A stretch of 64,000 nt of DNA from Perkinsus olseni (GCA_013115135.1 JABANP010000259.1:1-64000), one strand, 5' to 3'. Numbered from the stretch's first letter, positions 31,768 through 44,974 are shown. The notes: generated by a model not told the origin, from the sequence alone. Numbers and translations are program-made.

Positions 31768-33629
31768 TTATACGGTGAGCAAGTCTACCAGCGGTTTGTA
31801 GAAAAAGCCCCTCGGGATCTTCCAAACGACCGCAACAGCTGCAGCAGTACGCTCTTCGGACATGAGCGGTAGCACAGACCACTTGCCGACTCCCACGATC
31901 TGACAGTCCATCTCATCGCAGGAGAAGAGATACCAGCGAGCGCACCTCAGACGTGGGAAGTACCACGGGTGAGACGATGTCATCGGCATTTTCATCACGG
32001 GGCCTTTGACGATTAGGGACAGGCGTGAAAGGTTCATTCTAAGGAATGAAGAGCCATATGGAAGAGAATAAAAACAATCTCACCTGCAACGTTGTTCTCG
32101 ACTGGCTTCTGGGGGACGGTGGCCGAGGTGGGCTGCCCATGCGACATAAATCTTCTTCTTCGTGGTTGACAAATAGATCGGGAGAAGGAGGCACTCGGCA
32201 CGGAGACCCATGTAAGGTACTTTCGCCTCCAACGACGACAGCACCGATGCCCGGGACATGAACAGAGACGCCTGAGGAGAGCAAATGGGCGCAGGGATGA
32301 AACCAGAAGTAGCCCGCGGAACTCACATCCCCCTCGTTTGTGTGCCATGTCACCAACAATGCGAGATTGAGCCTCGATGTCCTTCAAGTTGATAACCTCA
32401 ACCGTAGAAAGCTCCCGCTCGACACTGCCTGGCTCGGTGAATCCACCAGAAACAATCCTACAGTAATCCTGCTCAACACAGAATAGGAAGGCTAGCTTAC
32501 AGGTTATCATCGTCGTCCACACAGACAGCAGCGGCAGCACGCCGGCTCCTGAGTTCGTGAGTGACAGTCCATCGGCCGGTCACGGGCGGAAGATTCACGC
32601 CAGATCCTGAGACGAAGCGTGATGGCCGAAGCAGCGCCATGACACCAGCGCCCACTGCGGAATTTTTCCAAGTGTTCGAAATCGGCAACCAGGTCCAAAG
32701 TAAGGACGTTCTCCGAAGCCGTAAAGGTATCACTGCATCCTCCGACTACGTGCAACCTGAAGGACATCGTCTACCCAGACTGCCTGACATTAAATGCCAC
32801 TCACATCACTCCTCCATGAGACGCCACAAGGCGCCCTCCCGCCGTCGGATAGGGTAACTGGTGGTGTGGCGGAGCGGGTAGCCAGACATCCCCTTCGGGA
32901 TCGTAATACTCCACAACAGATGTCGGGCCATGCAGTCCTGTGTTGCCCCCAACAGCGTATCTACAGGAAGTCTCGATACGGTGAGCTCAGCTACATCCCT
33001 CGGACGTACACGAACCCGTTAGCGATGGTGGCCACGCCGAGGCCGAAGCGGCCAAGGGACAACGGCGCCGCAGGAGACCACATGCCCGTCTCGGGATCGT
33101 ATCTGAAGAGGAAGGTCTATTGACAGCTGTGTATTTGACATGCATACATGTCGCATCTGTCGGTGGGGCTAGTAACACTATCCGTGTAACCGCCGACCAG
33201 GAGGATGCGTCCATCTAGCAGCGAAGCGCAGCCAGCCCCGACTCGACTGAACCCCTCAGGAAGAGGACCAGCGGACATCTGAAAGGGACGGTTGGCCTCT
33301 CGAGGATAGGAGTAGAGAATACCCATCGCTCGTTGAAAGTGTCGAAGAGGACGGATTCGTCGTGGTAGGTGAACTGGTTCGATCGTCCACCCATGACCAA
33401 GACGTGGGGGACTGCTTCACTGTGATAGAAGAACCTGAGCCAAAGGCCAGATGTCGGACACGGAACAAGTAGTTCTCGGCGACCTTGCAACGGGGCCTTC
33501 AACAACGTCCGCTGGTAGAACTTGCTTCAACACGCTCAACTTCGTGTCCATGTCGTACTCAGTCCAGGCGAGGGACTCCCAGTGTTGACGCGCGACGAGC
33601 TCGGAATCAGATGATGTTCTCCGGACCAT
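31768..33629 (-). CDS. Kelch-repeat protein (beta-propeller), 11 exons
   Basis: Exons 33629-33484, 33434-33323, 33278-33148, 33102-32995, 32960-32805, 32756-32656, 32606-32501, 32457-32327, 32271-32084, 32038-31946 and 31899-31768; 467 residues; introns 34-60 nt, all GT-AG and phase-consistent. Successive blades show the Kelch pattern (hydrophobic strand, Gly-Gly, spaced Tyr and Trp): HVLVMGGRSNQF...W, GRILLVGGYTD...DIYDPETGMWSPAAPL, GIYAVGGNTG...YYDPEGDVWLPAPP, HVVGGCSDTF, IVSGGFTEPG, AVVVGGEST, and a final QIVGVGKWSVLPLM. Residues 1-60 are not Kelch and may be helical. No BTB or F-box is visible, so this is probably a protein-interaction propeller, not a classical ubiquitin-ligase adaptor. 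It lies tail-to-head behind kinesin-2 on the same strand. Confidence 0.82.
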
Positions 33630-34085
33630 GTCAAGGAGTCCACAAACAATACTGAGGAATTAAACCATACTCTTCTACTCATTGCTGAGAGTGTTGAGCG
33701 CAGCCATCAGTTATAATCACTGGGGCGCGATTGTGAAACGGTTTCAGGCATCTTGCATGCAGAGGTCTGACACCCAGGTTCGACCCCGGCACCCGGCATC
33801 ATCCAAACTCAACTACTATGTAACCTCTTGAATGGACACTAATCGTCTAAGACGCGCCATGGTCCCCTAAAGCATGTCATCTTAGAACCCCTGTCCTCCC
33901 ATGACGACTTGCCGTGCCTGAGGATGTGACCAGGACACCAGAAAAAGACGCAACGGTACCAACCAGGGCGACGTGTGCCGCTCTGTGGTCGAGGTGCGGA
34001 CCGATTCGCCGATCGGGGCCGTTCACCGGTCACTTCGGCGTACCTAATGACGAGGCAGCTCCGAACAGTATCAACCACGGCTCGC
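33630..34085. other. Intergenic between Kelch gene and kinesin-2
   Basis: 456 bp. A B-box-like word GGTTCGACCCC near 33778 suggests a tRNA-derived remnant, but no cloverleaf could be closed. No other feature. Confidence 0.4.
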
Positions 34086-37000
34086 TCACGAGAAATAGAC
34101 GCTCGCATTGGGGACGTAGTCGTTCTCGTCGAGGCCTGGCAGGCAAGCACAAGGCAATGAGGAGCAATGGGCTCCCTCCTCACCACTCCGTATGGCGCTG
34201 AGCACTTCATTGTTCATCGGTTGGGAAGGGTCGACTTCGCCAGCTTGTGTGAGACGCTCAGTGGGCAACAAGTCGGTCTGCAGGATTCCCTCGCTTCGGA
34301 ATCTAAAAGACGAAGGCGCCCAAAACTGCCGCGAACTGACTACAGGATGGCAATGCCCGGAATCGCGAACCTCACCTAGGGTCAGCCGAGTGCTGCCGAG
34401 CAACCCGCGTGAACTCTGCCGTCGGTCGTTTGAACCCGAGGGCCGATCCAGGCCTCTTCGATTGGGCATTGCCAGCTATCTCCATGTGGCTGATCTCCCA
34501 AGAATCCTCCACTTGATCATACTGAGCACGATCTACTATTCTTTGGTACCTAACAAGCACTCTGCGGGTGAGACGCTCTTTAGCCACACGACAAACGTAA
34601 ACGTACTCGTCAGGAGGGATGAAATAGTCGATCACGAGGGACTTGAGCTTGAGCTCCTTGCTTAACGCTCGAATGGACTCCAACATATCTTCTCTCTCCT
34701 GTTGGAATTCCCTGAGTCATGAGCGACCACACTTTGCTGAGGGAGTTCTCGCTGCACGAAAGCACATCCCTACCTCTGCAAGTCATCAACCTCCGCGCTA
34801 GCGTTCTTATACTTGTGCCAGAGCTTCTCCAACTGGAGACGACAGACGGCCTGTGAGACTTCAGCGAGGTGGTAGATCTCACTTTGTTTGTGAGCTTGAG
34901 GACTTGACCATCCTTTGCCTCGTACTTCTCTGCTAGTAGAAGGCGCTCCTCCTCTTGTTCTTTAACCTGAAACAGCGGGTCTTAAAAACAGCAGTCCGCC
35001 AGTGTCGAGTTTCATCCACCAGCCTCGCGTCGGACTTTGGCGCGAATTCGTTCCTCGTCTTCTTTCTTTTTCTCGAGAGCTCGTCTTGCTTTCTTCAACT
35101 CTTTTTCTTGAACTGCTGCCTGCTGGATAACCTGAGTTCAAGCAAAACCGACCGTAAGAAGCCAGAAGCATATTAGATGAGTTAGTCTCCCAGAGAGCTA
35201 AGGGGACGGTAGGAGCCAGAACTAGGAAAGCTTACGCTAGAGGTGTGAGGATATCCGTCTACCAGATGAAAGATAGATGTGAGTGACAGGGTCGGATCCG
35301 GTGGAACGAGGACACGCAGCTGTGTTCACAGGAGGGGAGCAGTGAACTCGTACGAGTTACTTTCGTTCCCATCAACATCTTGTCCTCCATCTGCTTCAAT
35401 TTATCCAACAACTGCACCTGCTGCTGCCGCTGCTTCTCTCCTTGCTCCTAGAAAGTCCAAGCACCATGGTTCTCACTCAGGCAGATGCACACGAGTGGAT
35501 GTTTCCTGGCCACAATCAACTAGAAATCCAAAAGTCTTACCTCTTTCCGCTGGAGTTCGGACAGCAAGCTTTGCCGCTCTTGCTCCGTCCTCGTCTTCTC
35601 CGCCAAAATCTTCTGCCGCTCTCTAGTCATTAGCGCCATCACTCAGGAGGGAGGCAGTGCCAAGGGCTCACTCTTCAAACTTCTTGTGGACCTCCTGCTG
35701 CTCCTTAGCCATGTTATGCTTGATCTGTTCGATCTCTTTCTCAGTCGGCCCTTGGACATGAACGACCTGACTGACAGCCGATGGTCGGACGAGACACCAA
35801 CTAACCGGCACAATAAAAAATAGAAAATGCCCACCTTCTCCACGACCTTTTCGACGGTTACTTCGCGAGGAATTGAACCACCGCCCTCGGCCATCATGCC
35901 AGACTGCACCGCCAGCTGCGACTTTAGTCGCGCTGAACAGGATATACAGCAGGCTCCACCGTGTGACCACCAAAAACGAATCTCGCATACTCGTCCCAGT
36001 AAGACACGCCGCTCACTCAGGTCTCAAGCTCTTCCGAAGACCAACCGGATACACAGTGAGTGGGAATAGACGCACAGCGATGATCACCACGAGATTTCTT
36101 TGCACGTGGAATACGCGTGCCGCAGTGACAGGTTACATATCTCCTCCTGGAACTCCCTTATCATGGCGTCCTTGGGATCCTCGTTAATGCGAGGCTTGTT
36201 CTTGATAGATTTAGCTCTGTGAGCGTACCTATCGGAACCAGTCCGAATGGAGGAATACAGCAGCCGCTGCTTCGCACCTCAAGGTTGAGAGTGTTTCATC
36301 GTAATTGTAGTCCGCTGGACCTATATTGGCCACCATCACAGTCTTAGTGTTGCCACCCAGGGAGTCCTACGAAAAAGGTATGCCCAGAAAGATGAGTCAC
36401 TGCACGCGCTCACTTGCAGCAGTCGAGTGAGCTTGGAGTCCCTGTACGGCACGAAGGTAGACCGACTGTCCACAAGAGCCGAGATGACGTTTCCGAGGGC
36501 CGATAGCGATAGGTTGATCTTCGTCGCCTCCTTAAGCGTATCGCCTGAGCGCACAGCGATGGCGACATCCACCGAAGCCCGTCCTTACCTGTTGAGCCGG
36601 TCTTAGATTGCCTCTCCGAGCCCGCTAGATCAACCATATTCAGCTTCCCTACCCTGACACCCGACGCAGTGAACACTAACATTGAGAGCCAAGGACGCGG
36701 CGGCCGTCATATGCAATCGATTTCGATGGGGCTCACCGTATATGCCCCTGACCGTCCGCTCTCATCTCCGCAGTCTCTACAGTGATAGTGAAGATCGAGT
36801 GCGATCTACTCGACTCGACGTTCATCAGAGTCGCGCCCACCGACCTGTTCCTCTGCCCTGCTGCCATCACCTGCTCAGACCTCAGTAGAACCGATCGGAA
36901 GTGCACCGACAGGGACACGGACCTGGCGCATTTCGTCAACGCCCTTGACAACAAAGGCCTGTAGGTCCTTCACGTAGACTCCGGTGTCCTGCTTTAAATC

Positions 37001-37830
37001 GTGCTCCTCCACCACGAGCAGGGAAATCTTCTCACCGGATTGTCCTTGAGCTCCAACTTCTCTTTGGGGTTCTTCGACAACAGGTCGCGGATCTCCTCGT
37101 TGTATATCTCCAGAAAGCTAGCTCGAACCAAGTAACTTATTTCCTGTCCGCCGCTCTCATCGATGCTCTTAAACAAATGCTCGAAAGCCCGCGGTATCAT
37201 ACCGTGCTGATCGGCTGAGCAGCAGCATCCGACATCAACAGCCACGCCTTCCTGCCCGACCTACTCTTCTTGCCCCCAGTAGGGCCCACCATGGTGTGCG
37301 TCTTCCCTGTGCCAGTCTGCCCATAGGCAAATATAGTCCCTACGAACATCGATCGCGGCAGAGAATGATGATGATCGAAGCTCCCTGCCGTTGTATCCTT
37401 CAAGGACGTTCTCGACAATAGGGTAGGCCGCTTCCTCATAGATCTGGGACTGGCTTGACGCTGGTGGATACACCGCATCGAAGGTGAACTCTTTCGCTAT
37501 TTCTCGGTTCTCGCTCTGGCCCTGATATCCCCCCATAGACCACCGAGCACTTTCAGTCGCTCACCGCTGCAGTGGGCTTGTACACGGTAACCAAGTGGTA
37601 CGCCGAGTCCATCTCCACCGTCTGCGTGCGACCATCCGCAAGCTCTTGCTCGGACATAGGCCGGCAGCGGATCACCTGCAGATGATCACCATCTTCTGCC
37701 ATACGGCCTCATCGCGTGGTTACGCAGTGACCAGTTCGGTGGCCTGGCTTACAACTCTAACGCATTCTGTGTTCTTGGAGGTAGTTGCGGGGTCCTTGGT
37801 ACATGTCGAATGGGTCGTTGAAACGGCCAT
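34086..37830 (-). CDS. Kinesin-2 (heterotrimeric KIF3/FLA10-type) motor, complete, 22 exons
   Basis: Exons 37830-37753, 37675-37565, 37521-37389, 37339-37265, 37214-37036, 36988-36923, 36870-36737, 36653-36589, 36544-36414, 36366-36278, 36228-36137, 35932-35835, 35766-35672, 35622-35541, 35447-35361, 35131-35036, 34966-34883, 34850-34774, 34693-34607, 34549-34376, 34302-34184 and 34135-34086; 733 residues. Motor domain: VVIRCRPM-like [12 protein letters not shown]-loop [13 protein letters not shown], switch [11 protein letters not shown], switch [20 protein letters not shown], then [21 protein letters not shown] charged coiled coil follows (exons 12-18), and the tail reads [20 protein letters not shown], typical of kinesin-2. 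This motor drives anterograde intraflagellar transport. Intron 3 begins with GC instead of GT; every other junction is GT-AG. Confidence 0.92.
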
Positions 37831-38156
37831 ATAAAAGTAAACAGGATGCCCACCCAACTACTCTCGCGTCGGGTAGAGTGAATGCTCTCATCCTGTTATG
37901 CTTGATCATCGTTATACTATAAACCCAAGCCGGCTTGTTACCCTTAAACCGACGACGTGTTGCATGCTGATGCGTATTTCAGCGTGAACAAAAGCCAACG
38001 CTGTTGCCACGGTATCATACGTGGCAAATGCTACGAGGAGCGCTAATAAGACAGAGAGCAGCAGGCGAGGAGAGTCCCGGCAAGAGCAGCAACAGCAGAA
38101 GTATACATCGCCCAGTCAAGGGCCTCTGCCGACGGCGACGCCACGAGCATGGTCCG
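37831..38156. other. Intergenic upstream of kinesin-2
   Basis: 326 bp without recognisable coding or RNA features. ATATAAAAG occurs directly upstream of the kinesin ATG on the plus-strand reading, of uncertain meaning. Confidence 0.35.
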
Positions 38157-41100
38157 TCAGAAGCGACCGATTGATTTCCCTTTGGATGGCGGGAGTATCT
38201 TGACATTCACTGGGGGTGGCAAGTGGTCGAGGAAACGACATACTGCCTCAACCTCGGCCTCGCCAGTGTAGACGAAGCGATCTTGGCCACGCAGCACCCG
38301 GAGCTGTGGGAGGTCGAAGAGGCCAAGATCCAGCCACGACACTAGCTTCTCTCGACTCTCATGGCCGGCGGTACTCAGGTCCAGGACCGAGCACCGAAGT
38401 TGCTTTCCTGGCACTCTCCCGGCATGGATCTCCCTCAGGAACTCCAACCACATTCGACGGCGACCTTGGCAGGCCTGTTGATAGGAGCTAACTACCAGTA
38501 CCAGCCAAAACTCGTTGTCGGCTGAGCTGAACCCTCGCTGCAAGCACGAGACGAGAACGTTGTACCAGTCCCCGAGGGTCCTAGGATGAGGGACATCAGG
38601 GTAATACCACTGCCGCTCTGCGCTTCTCGTGCGCCGTGCAGAGCTGCCCCGCCCGGCTCGGGTCGAGCTCGTCCTGTCCGCACTGACAGCGCGGGCCCGA
38701 CTGTCGGCCCGATATTTGCAATCAAAAGACACCGAAGATGCGGCAGTCAGCTTCTCGACGAGCTTCGCAGCGGAGCGGAGTTTATCATAATTCGCCAATT
38801 TTACGGACTGCTCCTCCCCTTTCTGCCGTGCTTCCACCAGCGCTGCTCGCCGAGACTCCACCCTCTCCAAAGCGACCACTGCGCGCCGAGAGGGTCCGTC
38901 TGCTTCCGGTATGCTACGCGGAGCATCCACGATCGCCTTCAGTGATTTCTGCCACTCTTTTGAGGCCGAAAGTCTCCTCTCCAGTTCGGTAATATTACCC
39001 TTTACCATCAGCCTCTTCTGCTCCAATTCGGCAAGATCGCTCTTTACCTGATGGACATTCTCTCATTTCCAAATTTCTCGGAAAATTTCCACTACGGCGT
39101 GAGATACTTAGTGGTCGAAAATGACTTTAGAAATGTACGAAATAAATGATAAGTTGCTCCAGTATGGAATCCAAGAAAGCCTAGATGTGGTCTATTGTGG
39201 AATCCGTCAGCGTACCCCAGTAGGCATCAGCTCACCTGCTCGACCTCACGGAGCTGCTCTCCGCTCTGTTTATTAAGTCCCTCTAGTTCCGACAGACGCC
39301 TTCTCGACATCTCTTGGCTCTCATTAAGCCGCTCCGTTCTCATCGTTAATCGGTCGATGGTCTCTTGGTCGTTGGAAATCCTCCGCTCCACCTAGGACCG
39401 CCGATTACCAACGCCACCGACCCTTAGAAGCCTACACTGGAGAGCTGGGTTTGAGCCTCAGTGATGCCTCTCTGCCACTCTATAAACGCCCTGGCCGTGC
39501 TCATGCGACGGTCGCTAACACTCAGGCCAAACTTCTCGAAATCTCGCTCATCCTGATACACACGAATGGGCCGCGGTGGCAGTAGAGCCATCATTCAGCG
39601 AGGGAATCTTTGACCACCTTGTGAACTCACTTTGGCAAGCTCCTCACCTATGTGCAATACCGTCTTCTTCAGCTCCTTCATTTTCTCCCTCCCAGTCGCC
39701 ACTCTGTTTTCCACCCACGGTCCCATCCAAAATCTTCTACTCGCCTCTATGCTACCACAGGAAGGCCCCATTCCTCTGGCGTCTATCTTGAAAACGTCGA
39801 AGGTCTGAGTGCTCGTCACAGCATATCGACCGCCCTGTCCTCTTGACTCCTTGCGAGACTTTGCCTGTTTCCCACCCGACTTCATAGCAGTCTCCGCTGA
39901 GGTAATGTTGTCCGGATGGATGTCAAGATGGAAGGTTGTGATTCCGAGTTCCTGCACAGCATACTTCATAGTGGCTTGGAACATCCTCTGAGCTAGGCCC
40001 TTGCCGCAGGCATCTCTGGTCAGCCAGTACTCAACTACACCAACAACCTCATCATGCAGAGGTCGACGTTCAACCTCGGATACGCCGAGGAAGGACCCCG
40101 AACGATCGAAGAGGCCTAGGTGGACACCAGTGCCCGCGACATGATCATGATACCACCGACTCAGCAGCCATCGCGCCCGGTCTACCGTACGGCAGTCATC
40201 GACCAAACCCGACAGATACCTCCCGAGATGGAAGGAGTTAGCTTGAACGTTGGTGTGGACGACTTCGGCAAGTTCACGGGTGGGCCGCATGACTTTGAGG
40301 GTGCAGCCGTCCTCCAGTGAGGCCTCCCCGCGGTGCCATTCTCGCAGGGTGGACGACGAAAGTTCATAGTGATGAAGGCGGAGACACAACTTCCCATCTT
40401 TCTTCTGGGATTGAACCTGCAACCTCTTGCATGAGAACACGCCGTCTTTCCAGCAGAGCAACAACGCTGCGCTCTCAACCTGCCCATCCATCTGCCTACA
40501 CAGCGTCCCCGAGATGTTTGGCCCACGAACCTTCTCCTCGACACCATTACCGCCTTCCCTCACACGGCTGATGGAAACGCTCAAGCACCAGATAATGAAC
40601 TCAAGGCCGCTGCAAGACACTGCTGCCTGCGATACGTCCTCCAACTTCGTCGCCGCCCCGATCGACACCAGTATCTTCTCCACAAAATTCTTCAGCCAAG
40701 TCATGTCTCGCCCGAGCTTCTCCGCACGCAGAGTCCATCGATTTGGGGATACTGGCACCCCGGCAGTCACGCCGCTAGAATAGGCCCTGACCTCCAATCT
40801 TGCATTCTCAATCCCCCTTGCATTTCCTCCACATGGTGGGTGCAGCTGGAGCAAAGAACTGGACCTCCTCACCCTACTAAGCTCATCAACGTGTCCAGCC
40901 TGGGGCAGAGACCGGACCCACCTCGTACTCTCCACCGGGCCTTGCTTGGAGATGATATACCAAGTCAACTCCTCGTCAGGTCGGTTCTCCTTCTCAGGGT
41001 AGGCAACCCACTGTGAGATGGACACTCGACCATCAGAATGTCGAACAAGTCTGCCCAACAGCGGCACGCCGTTGAAATTCACCTTTCTGCCCTCGACCCT

Positions 41101-41181
41101 GATGGCAGCCGTAGTAGGCAGGCCAATCCAGTCACCTTGAAGACGCTGCAATACTGGATCCAGTTCCGTGGGATCGGCCAT
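38157..41181 (-). CDS. GNAT acetyltransferase / coiled-coil / thioredoxin-like fusion protein
   Basis: Exons 41181-39631, 39552-39436, 39391-39236 and 39047-38157; introns phase 0, GT-AG; 904 residues. Residues 1-95 form a beta-rich segment (LQGDWIGLPTTAAIRVEGRK) of a kind repeated in alveolate proteins but unnamed. About 365-460 is a RimJ/RimL-like GNAT domain: VVEYWLTRDACGKGLAQRMF is the acetyl-CoA motif (R/Q-x-x-G-x-G), then HPDNITSAETAM. About 490-710 is charged coiled coil (DRLTMRTERLNESQEMSRRR, QKRLMVKGNITELERRL). About 780-890 has a thioredoxin-like order: EFWLVLVVSSYQQAC in place of the C-x-x-C strand, a cis-Pro-like FDLPQLRVLRG, and YTGEAEVEAVCRFL. The redox Cys pair is missing, so that domain is probably structural. 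The joins are phase-consistent, but the fusion should be checked by transcript data. Confidence 0.68.
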
Positions 41182-41338
41182 TTATCGAAAAAGTAAACTG
41201 AGTGAATTACAGATCTAGGACAGTGTTGACGACCCCGCACATCATGAAAAGTGGAAGATGAGTCTTAGGTATTGCAAACAACCATGTCTCCAGGCGAAAT
41301 CACGCCATCCTCGAACGGAAAGACCCTGCGAGACGAGT

Positions 41339-41385
41339 TGAGTTAAGTATGCTATGATAGCATACTTGACTCATAGCATTGCTAT
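41339..41385. repeat. Overlapping micro-palindromes, cluster 1
   Basis: 41345-41355/41357-41367 are 11-bp arms around G41356, extending to 17 bp with one mismatch (41339-41373). 41373-41378/41380-41385 are 6-bp arms around T41379. They meet at base 41373. Confidence 0.9.
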
Positions 41386-42546
41386 CCTGCCGTCTCGAGA
41401 AGCATAACCGAATCAGTGCGACGAAGTGAGGGATCGATAGGATGCGAGAGCCCTGCGGGGCCATTGAAGACCTACGCCCGATGATGAGCACTAAAACCTA
41501 TAGAAAATTTGGCGGTTATGTCCAACCGTCACGCTAGCTCATCGAATCGAAAAATTATCATCGCCACTTAAGTTGGGATTTTTAGCAGCCCAACATCTTG
41601 TAAACGGGAACCACTCGGATGAACGCCCAGTTAAACATGAAACAAGGGAAGTGTCATGCGCCAATGAGTGAGAACTCATGCTGACAAGTTTAATTCAGCT
41701 ACAGATGTTCAGGTTTTTGATCAGTGGCCAAGTCGGCGCACCAGGCGATGATCGAAGAAAAAACTAAGCTGGAGAGGTCCGCGGCGGATCTCCATGCGAG
41801 ATCCGTGCGCGTAGAGAGATCGCTACTTTTCCCTCGAAAGAGGGTTCCAAGAAGAGCCCTAAGGCATCTTCCAGGGCTTCTTCCATAGGCTTCTACCTGA
41901 TAGTCAAGAGAGGGGAAATTACGATGAAGGCTCCATCATGAAGATGGATCCATCGTGCATGCAGTAACGACGGTGATGAGGCACGAGCCTGGTCAAGCTC
42001 TGAGCAACGGCTCCGTCATGAAGATACCACCATAGGACGCGATTCGCCGAATCGGATTCGGGCCACCCGAAAGGATTCTCCCTTCAACCATATGACCGCG
42101 CGACTGAAGCTGCATAAACGCAGTAAATCGCTGCCAGCAACCTCACGGGATAGCTCCGCATTCATCGGCGCTGAGTCAGCGGACGGCGGTCGTCTTTTAC
42201 CTGGCTTGATCCAGCAGTTCTGCGATTGGAAATATCGCGCAAAGCCTTGTCGTCTACATCCACTGAAAAGGGACGTAGGACACTGGCTGATGTTGGAGAA
42301 TCGAGGGCATCCCAAACAACTGGACGGAGGGGAAATGTTCATCGGACGAACTTCATCCGAAGAACCTCATCGGATCACTGCAGGGATGGTTCGGACATCG
42401 ACGGGACAGCAACGAGACTCTCCCGAAAATTCCATTAAGGATCCCGTGTAGTGTAGAGAAAGCTAGTCCAAGCGTTTGATTCACGCGAGGTAATCAACTA
42501 TGAACTCAGATACTCTCCTTTCCAATTCCACCACCAGCGTGAACTG

Positions 42547-42579
42547 TTGACAAGTTGTCAATGACAACAGCCTGTTGTC
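42547..42579. repeat. Three overlapping micro-palindromes, cluster 2
   Basis: Within 33 bp: 7-bp arms around G42554, 7-bp arms around A42561, and 8-bp arms around C42571. Each has a single central base and each shares bases with the next. Confidence 0.9.
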
Positions 42580-43578
42580 GACAGCCTCTTGAGAATCACG
42601 AGTCGTTGTGCGAGTCAATCTCACGCTCAAGCCACCGAGAAACTCCCGCGATAATGACTACTCTTCGGCGGGTTGAACAGAGGTAAACAGGACAGAACAG
42701 AATAGTGTCGTGGAACCTTAAAGGCTCAACCCCAACAGCCGGAGCCAGGCGACTGACACGAAGGCTTTCTCCAGAAACTGCTACGGAAGGCTACGTGAGG
42801 GGCGCAGGATGACCCAGCGGGACAACGAACTCATCGTAACCAAATCATCCGCTCAGTCACTTACTTCATCAACTTCAAAACATGCTGGTACTTTTCTTCG
42901 ATCAGCTATGCTGACCTCCACCCGATTTCTGTCATAATCTTCGGTAACTTCGAACGTGTTGGGAGGTGGCATCGTATCCAAGCTCAGAAAGGGCCCGAGA
43001 GCGCAATAAACTATTGAAATTGTCGTTCGCCAGGAAATTCGAAGCCAATAGCATACTCGCCGGAGTTGCCGAAGTCAAATTAGCTGATACCTTCATCTTC
43101 TGACTTGACGATATCAGCTTTGATCACTGGCATACGCCGCGAAAGAGATGGGAACTTATTATCCATATTGCGATTACCAGTGCTGATACTCCGATATTCA
43201 GATATTGCGTACGTCAGTCGATTGAACGTCTCATAACTGGACTGCTCCGAAAAACCGGGAGCAAAAGCAGGGTACACCTGCGGAGACTGAACACGTGCCC
43301 AAGCCCAAAACTTCTCCCCCATAATTGCACTTCGTGGTCATTCGGGAACGCTTCGATGGACAGAAATTTGCATCTACAGCTGTTGAGCGGTTCTAACTGG
43401 AGCACGTCCCTCCGTCAATTGCTTGTTGTTGCTACTGCAGAAGGAAGTTATGCATGGGAGCTGTCTAAGCGAGCTGTTATTCAATAACATCGGAGTCTCG
43501 CTCAAGAAGCGCCTAGCTCAAATTTTGGCTGCGCATGGAATAGTCATCAATGAACACAGATACTTTACCATCCAATCC

Positions 43579-43605
43579 CACTGCCACACTGGCAGTGCCA
43601 GTGTG
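43579..43605. repeat. Overlapping micro-palindromes, cluster 3
   Basis: 43579-43597: 8-bp arms, 3-nt centre. 43585-43605: 10-bp arms around G43595. Confidence 0.9.
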
Positions 43606-43692
43606 ACCTGTCGACAGCGTTACTATGAAAAAGTGAGTCTCTCGCAGACTACTTACTATGCTCCCTCCAAGTAAGCGCCGCGCACTCCGGCC

Positions 43693-43722
43693 CGTTATGA
43701 CTCATAACGCCGTTATGATAAC
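43693..43722. repeat. Three overlapping micro-palindromes, cluster 4
   Basis: 8-bp arms around C43701, 8-bp arms around C43710 (sharing an arm with the first), then 5-bp arms around G43717. Confidence 0.9.
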
Positions 43723-44321
43723 AGCGATTACAACAAAGAATGGTGGTGCGGAGTTCAAGGCAAGGTCGCTCTCACGCGCTGCTGAACCCTGAAACGGTAT
43801 AGCAACGAGCAAGCCCAATATTACTAGCGACATTAGTAACAAATGAGCAATGAATGACAAATGACCAAAATCAGCGAAGGAACCTGAACGCCCCAAGGGG
43901 CGCTAGGCGCCAGCCATCTCATACATAACAGCCACGAGCATACGGCAAGGAGAAGCAACCAAAGCCTGGTGTTTGCCACGGTGCCGACTCCCTCACGTAA
44001 GGAGGCGACATCCAAATTAAGAGAACGAAAACAGGCAGTGTCAACGAACTGAGTGAACTAAGAAACATCGACAGTGGTAGTAATCCCAAACGCAGTGAAA
44101 TAGCCATGCGTGCAGTCATCGATACTGGACATGCCATCAGGCATGAAACAGAATCCGGATGATGCAAATTCCTCATATAACATTATGCACTCGCTGAATG
44201 TGGATCGAGTCGCGGCTGGTTAGAACGGTCGAGAACCAACAACAGAATGACCACGCACGAAGCACAGCAATTCGCGTGCAGTAGCTCCACAACGTTCAAG
44301 CAGAGAACTTGTCATAGCAGC

Positions 44322-44345
44322 ATTTACAATTTGTAAATTACAAAT
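44322..44345. repeat. Overlapping micro-palindromes, cluster 5
   Basis: 8-bp arms around T44330 and 8-bp arms around A44337, overlapping by ten bases. Confidence 0.85.
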
Positions 44346-44974
44346 GCAGTCTCATTCTGGGGGAGTCTGGGCCGGACTGTCCCGGTCGACGTGAGTGCGG
44401 TCCTGTTTCCTCTGGCGCTGCTAGGACCAAGATCGGAGTAACCACAGAGGTAAAGAGTAAGAACGAAGCAAATGAAAACAATTCGAGCGACAATGAGAAA
44501 CTCACAACTCAGCATCTCGCAGGCACGTGATAAGATTATAGATATTCTAGCTGGAAAAAACTGAGGCCTGGTACCGTTGCCTCGGCAGCGATGCTACTTT
44601 GATCCCAGAGCGTCTTCTGCGCGTCCTCCAGGGTGACACGGGTTACAGAAATCCGCACGCAGCCGTTGAATCAACACACTAGACGATGTAGTCTTATCCA
44701 GAGAACCGCGTCGTCGGTGGCGGATAACGCGATCTCAGCGGCATGGGAGGGGCTCATTCTCTCAGAGCTACGGAGTACACCTCGTCTGGAATTTTCTTGG
44801 AAAGCGGCAACCCTGAGTCAGTCTGAGGGCCTCAGCTGATCACCGCTCAGGAGAGAGCCTTTCTCGGAAAGTTGACGACTGTCGTCGCCCCCATGACCTT
44901 CCTCGACTGATCATCGCCCAGAATCCACAATGTGAAGACGACATGCATAACTCCATGCAATGAACACCCGTAAC

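Noticed and set aside
33716..33800. Possible tRNA with B-box GGTTCGACCCC
   Set aside because: No 5' acceptor partner and the anticodon stem does not close; treated as a remnant.
33839..34210. 123-codon frame overlapping the kinesin-2 3' end
   Set aside because: It overlaps supported kinesin exons in another frame and has no family features.
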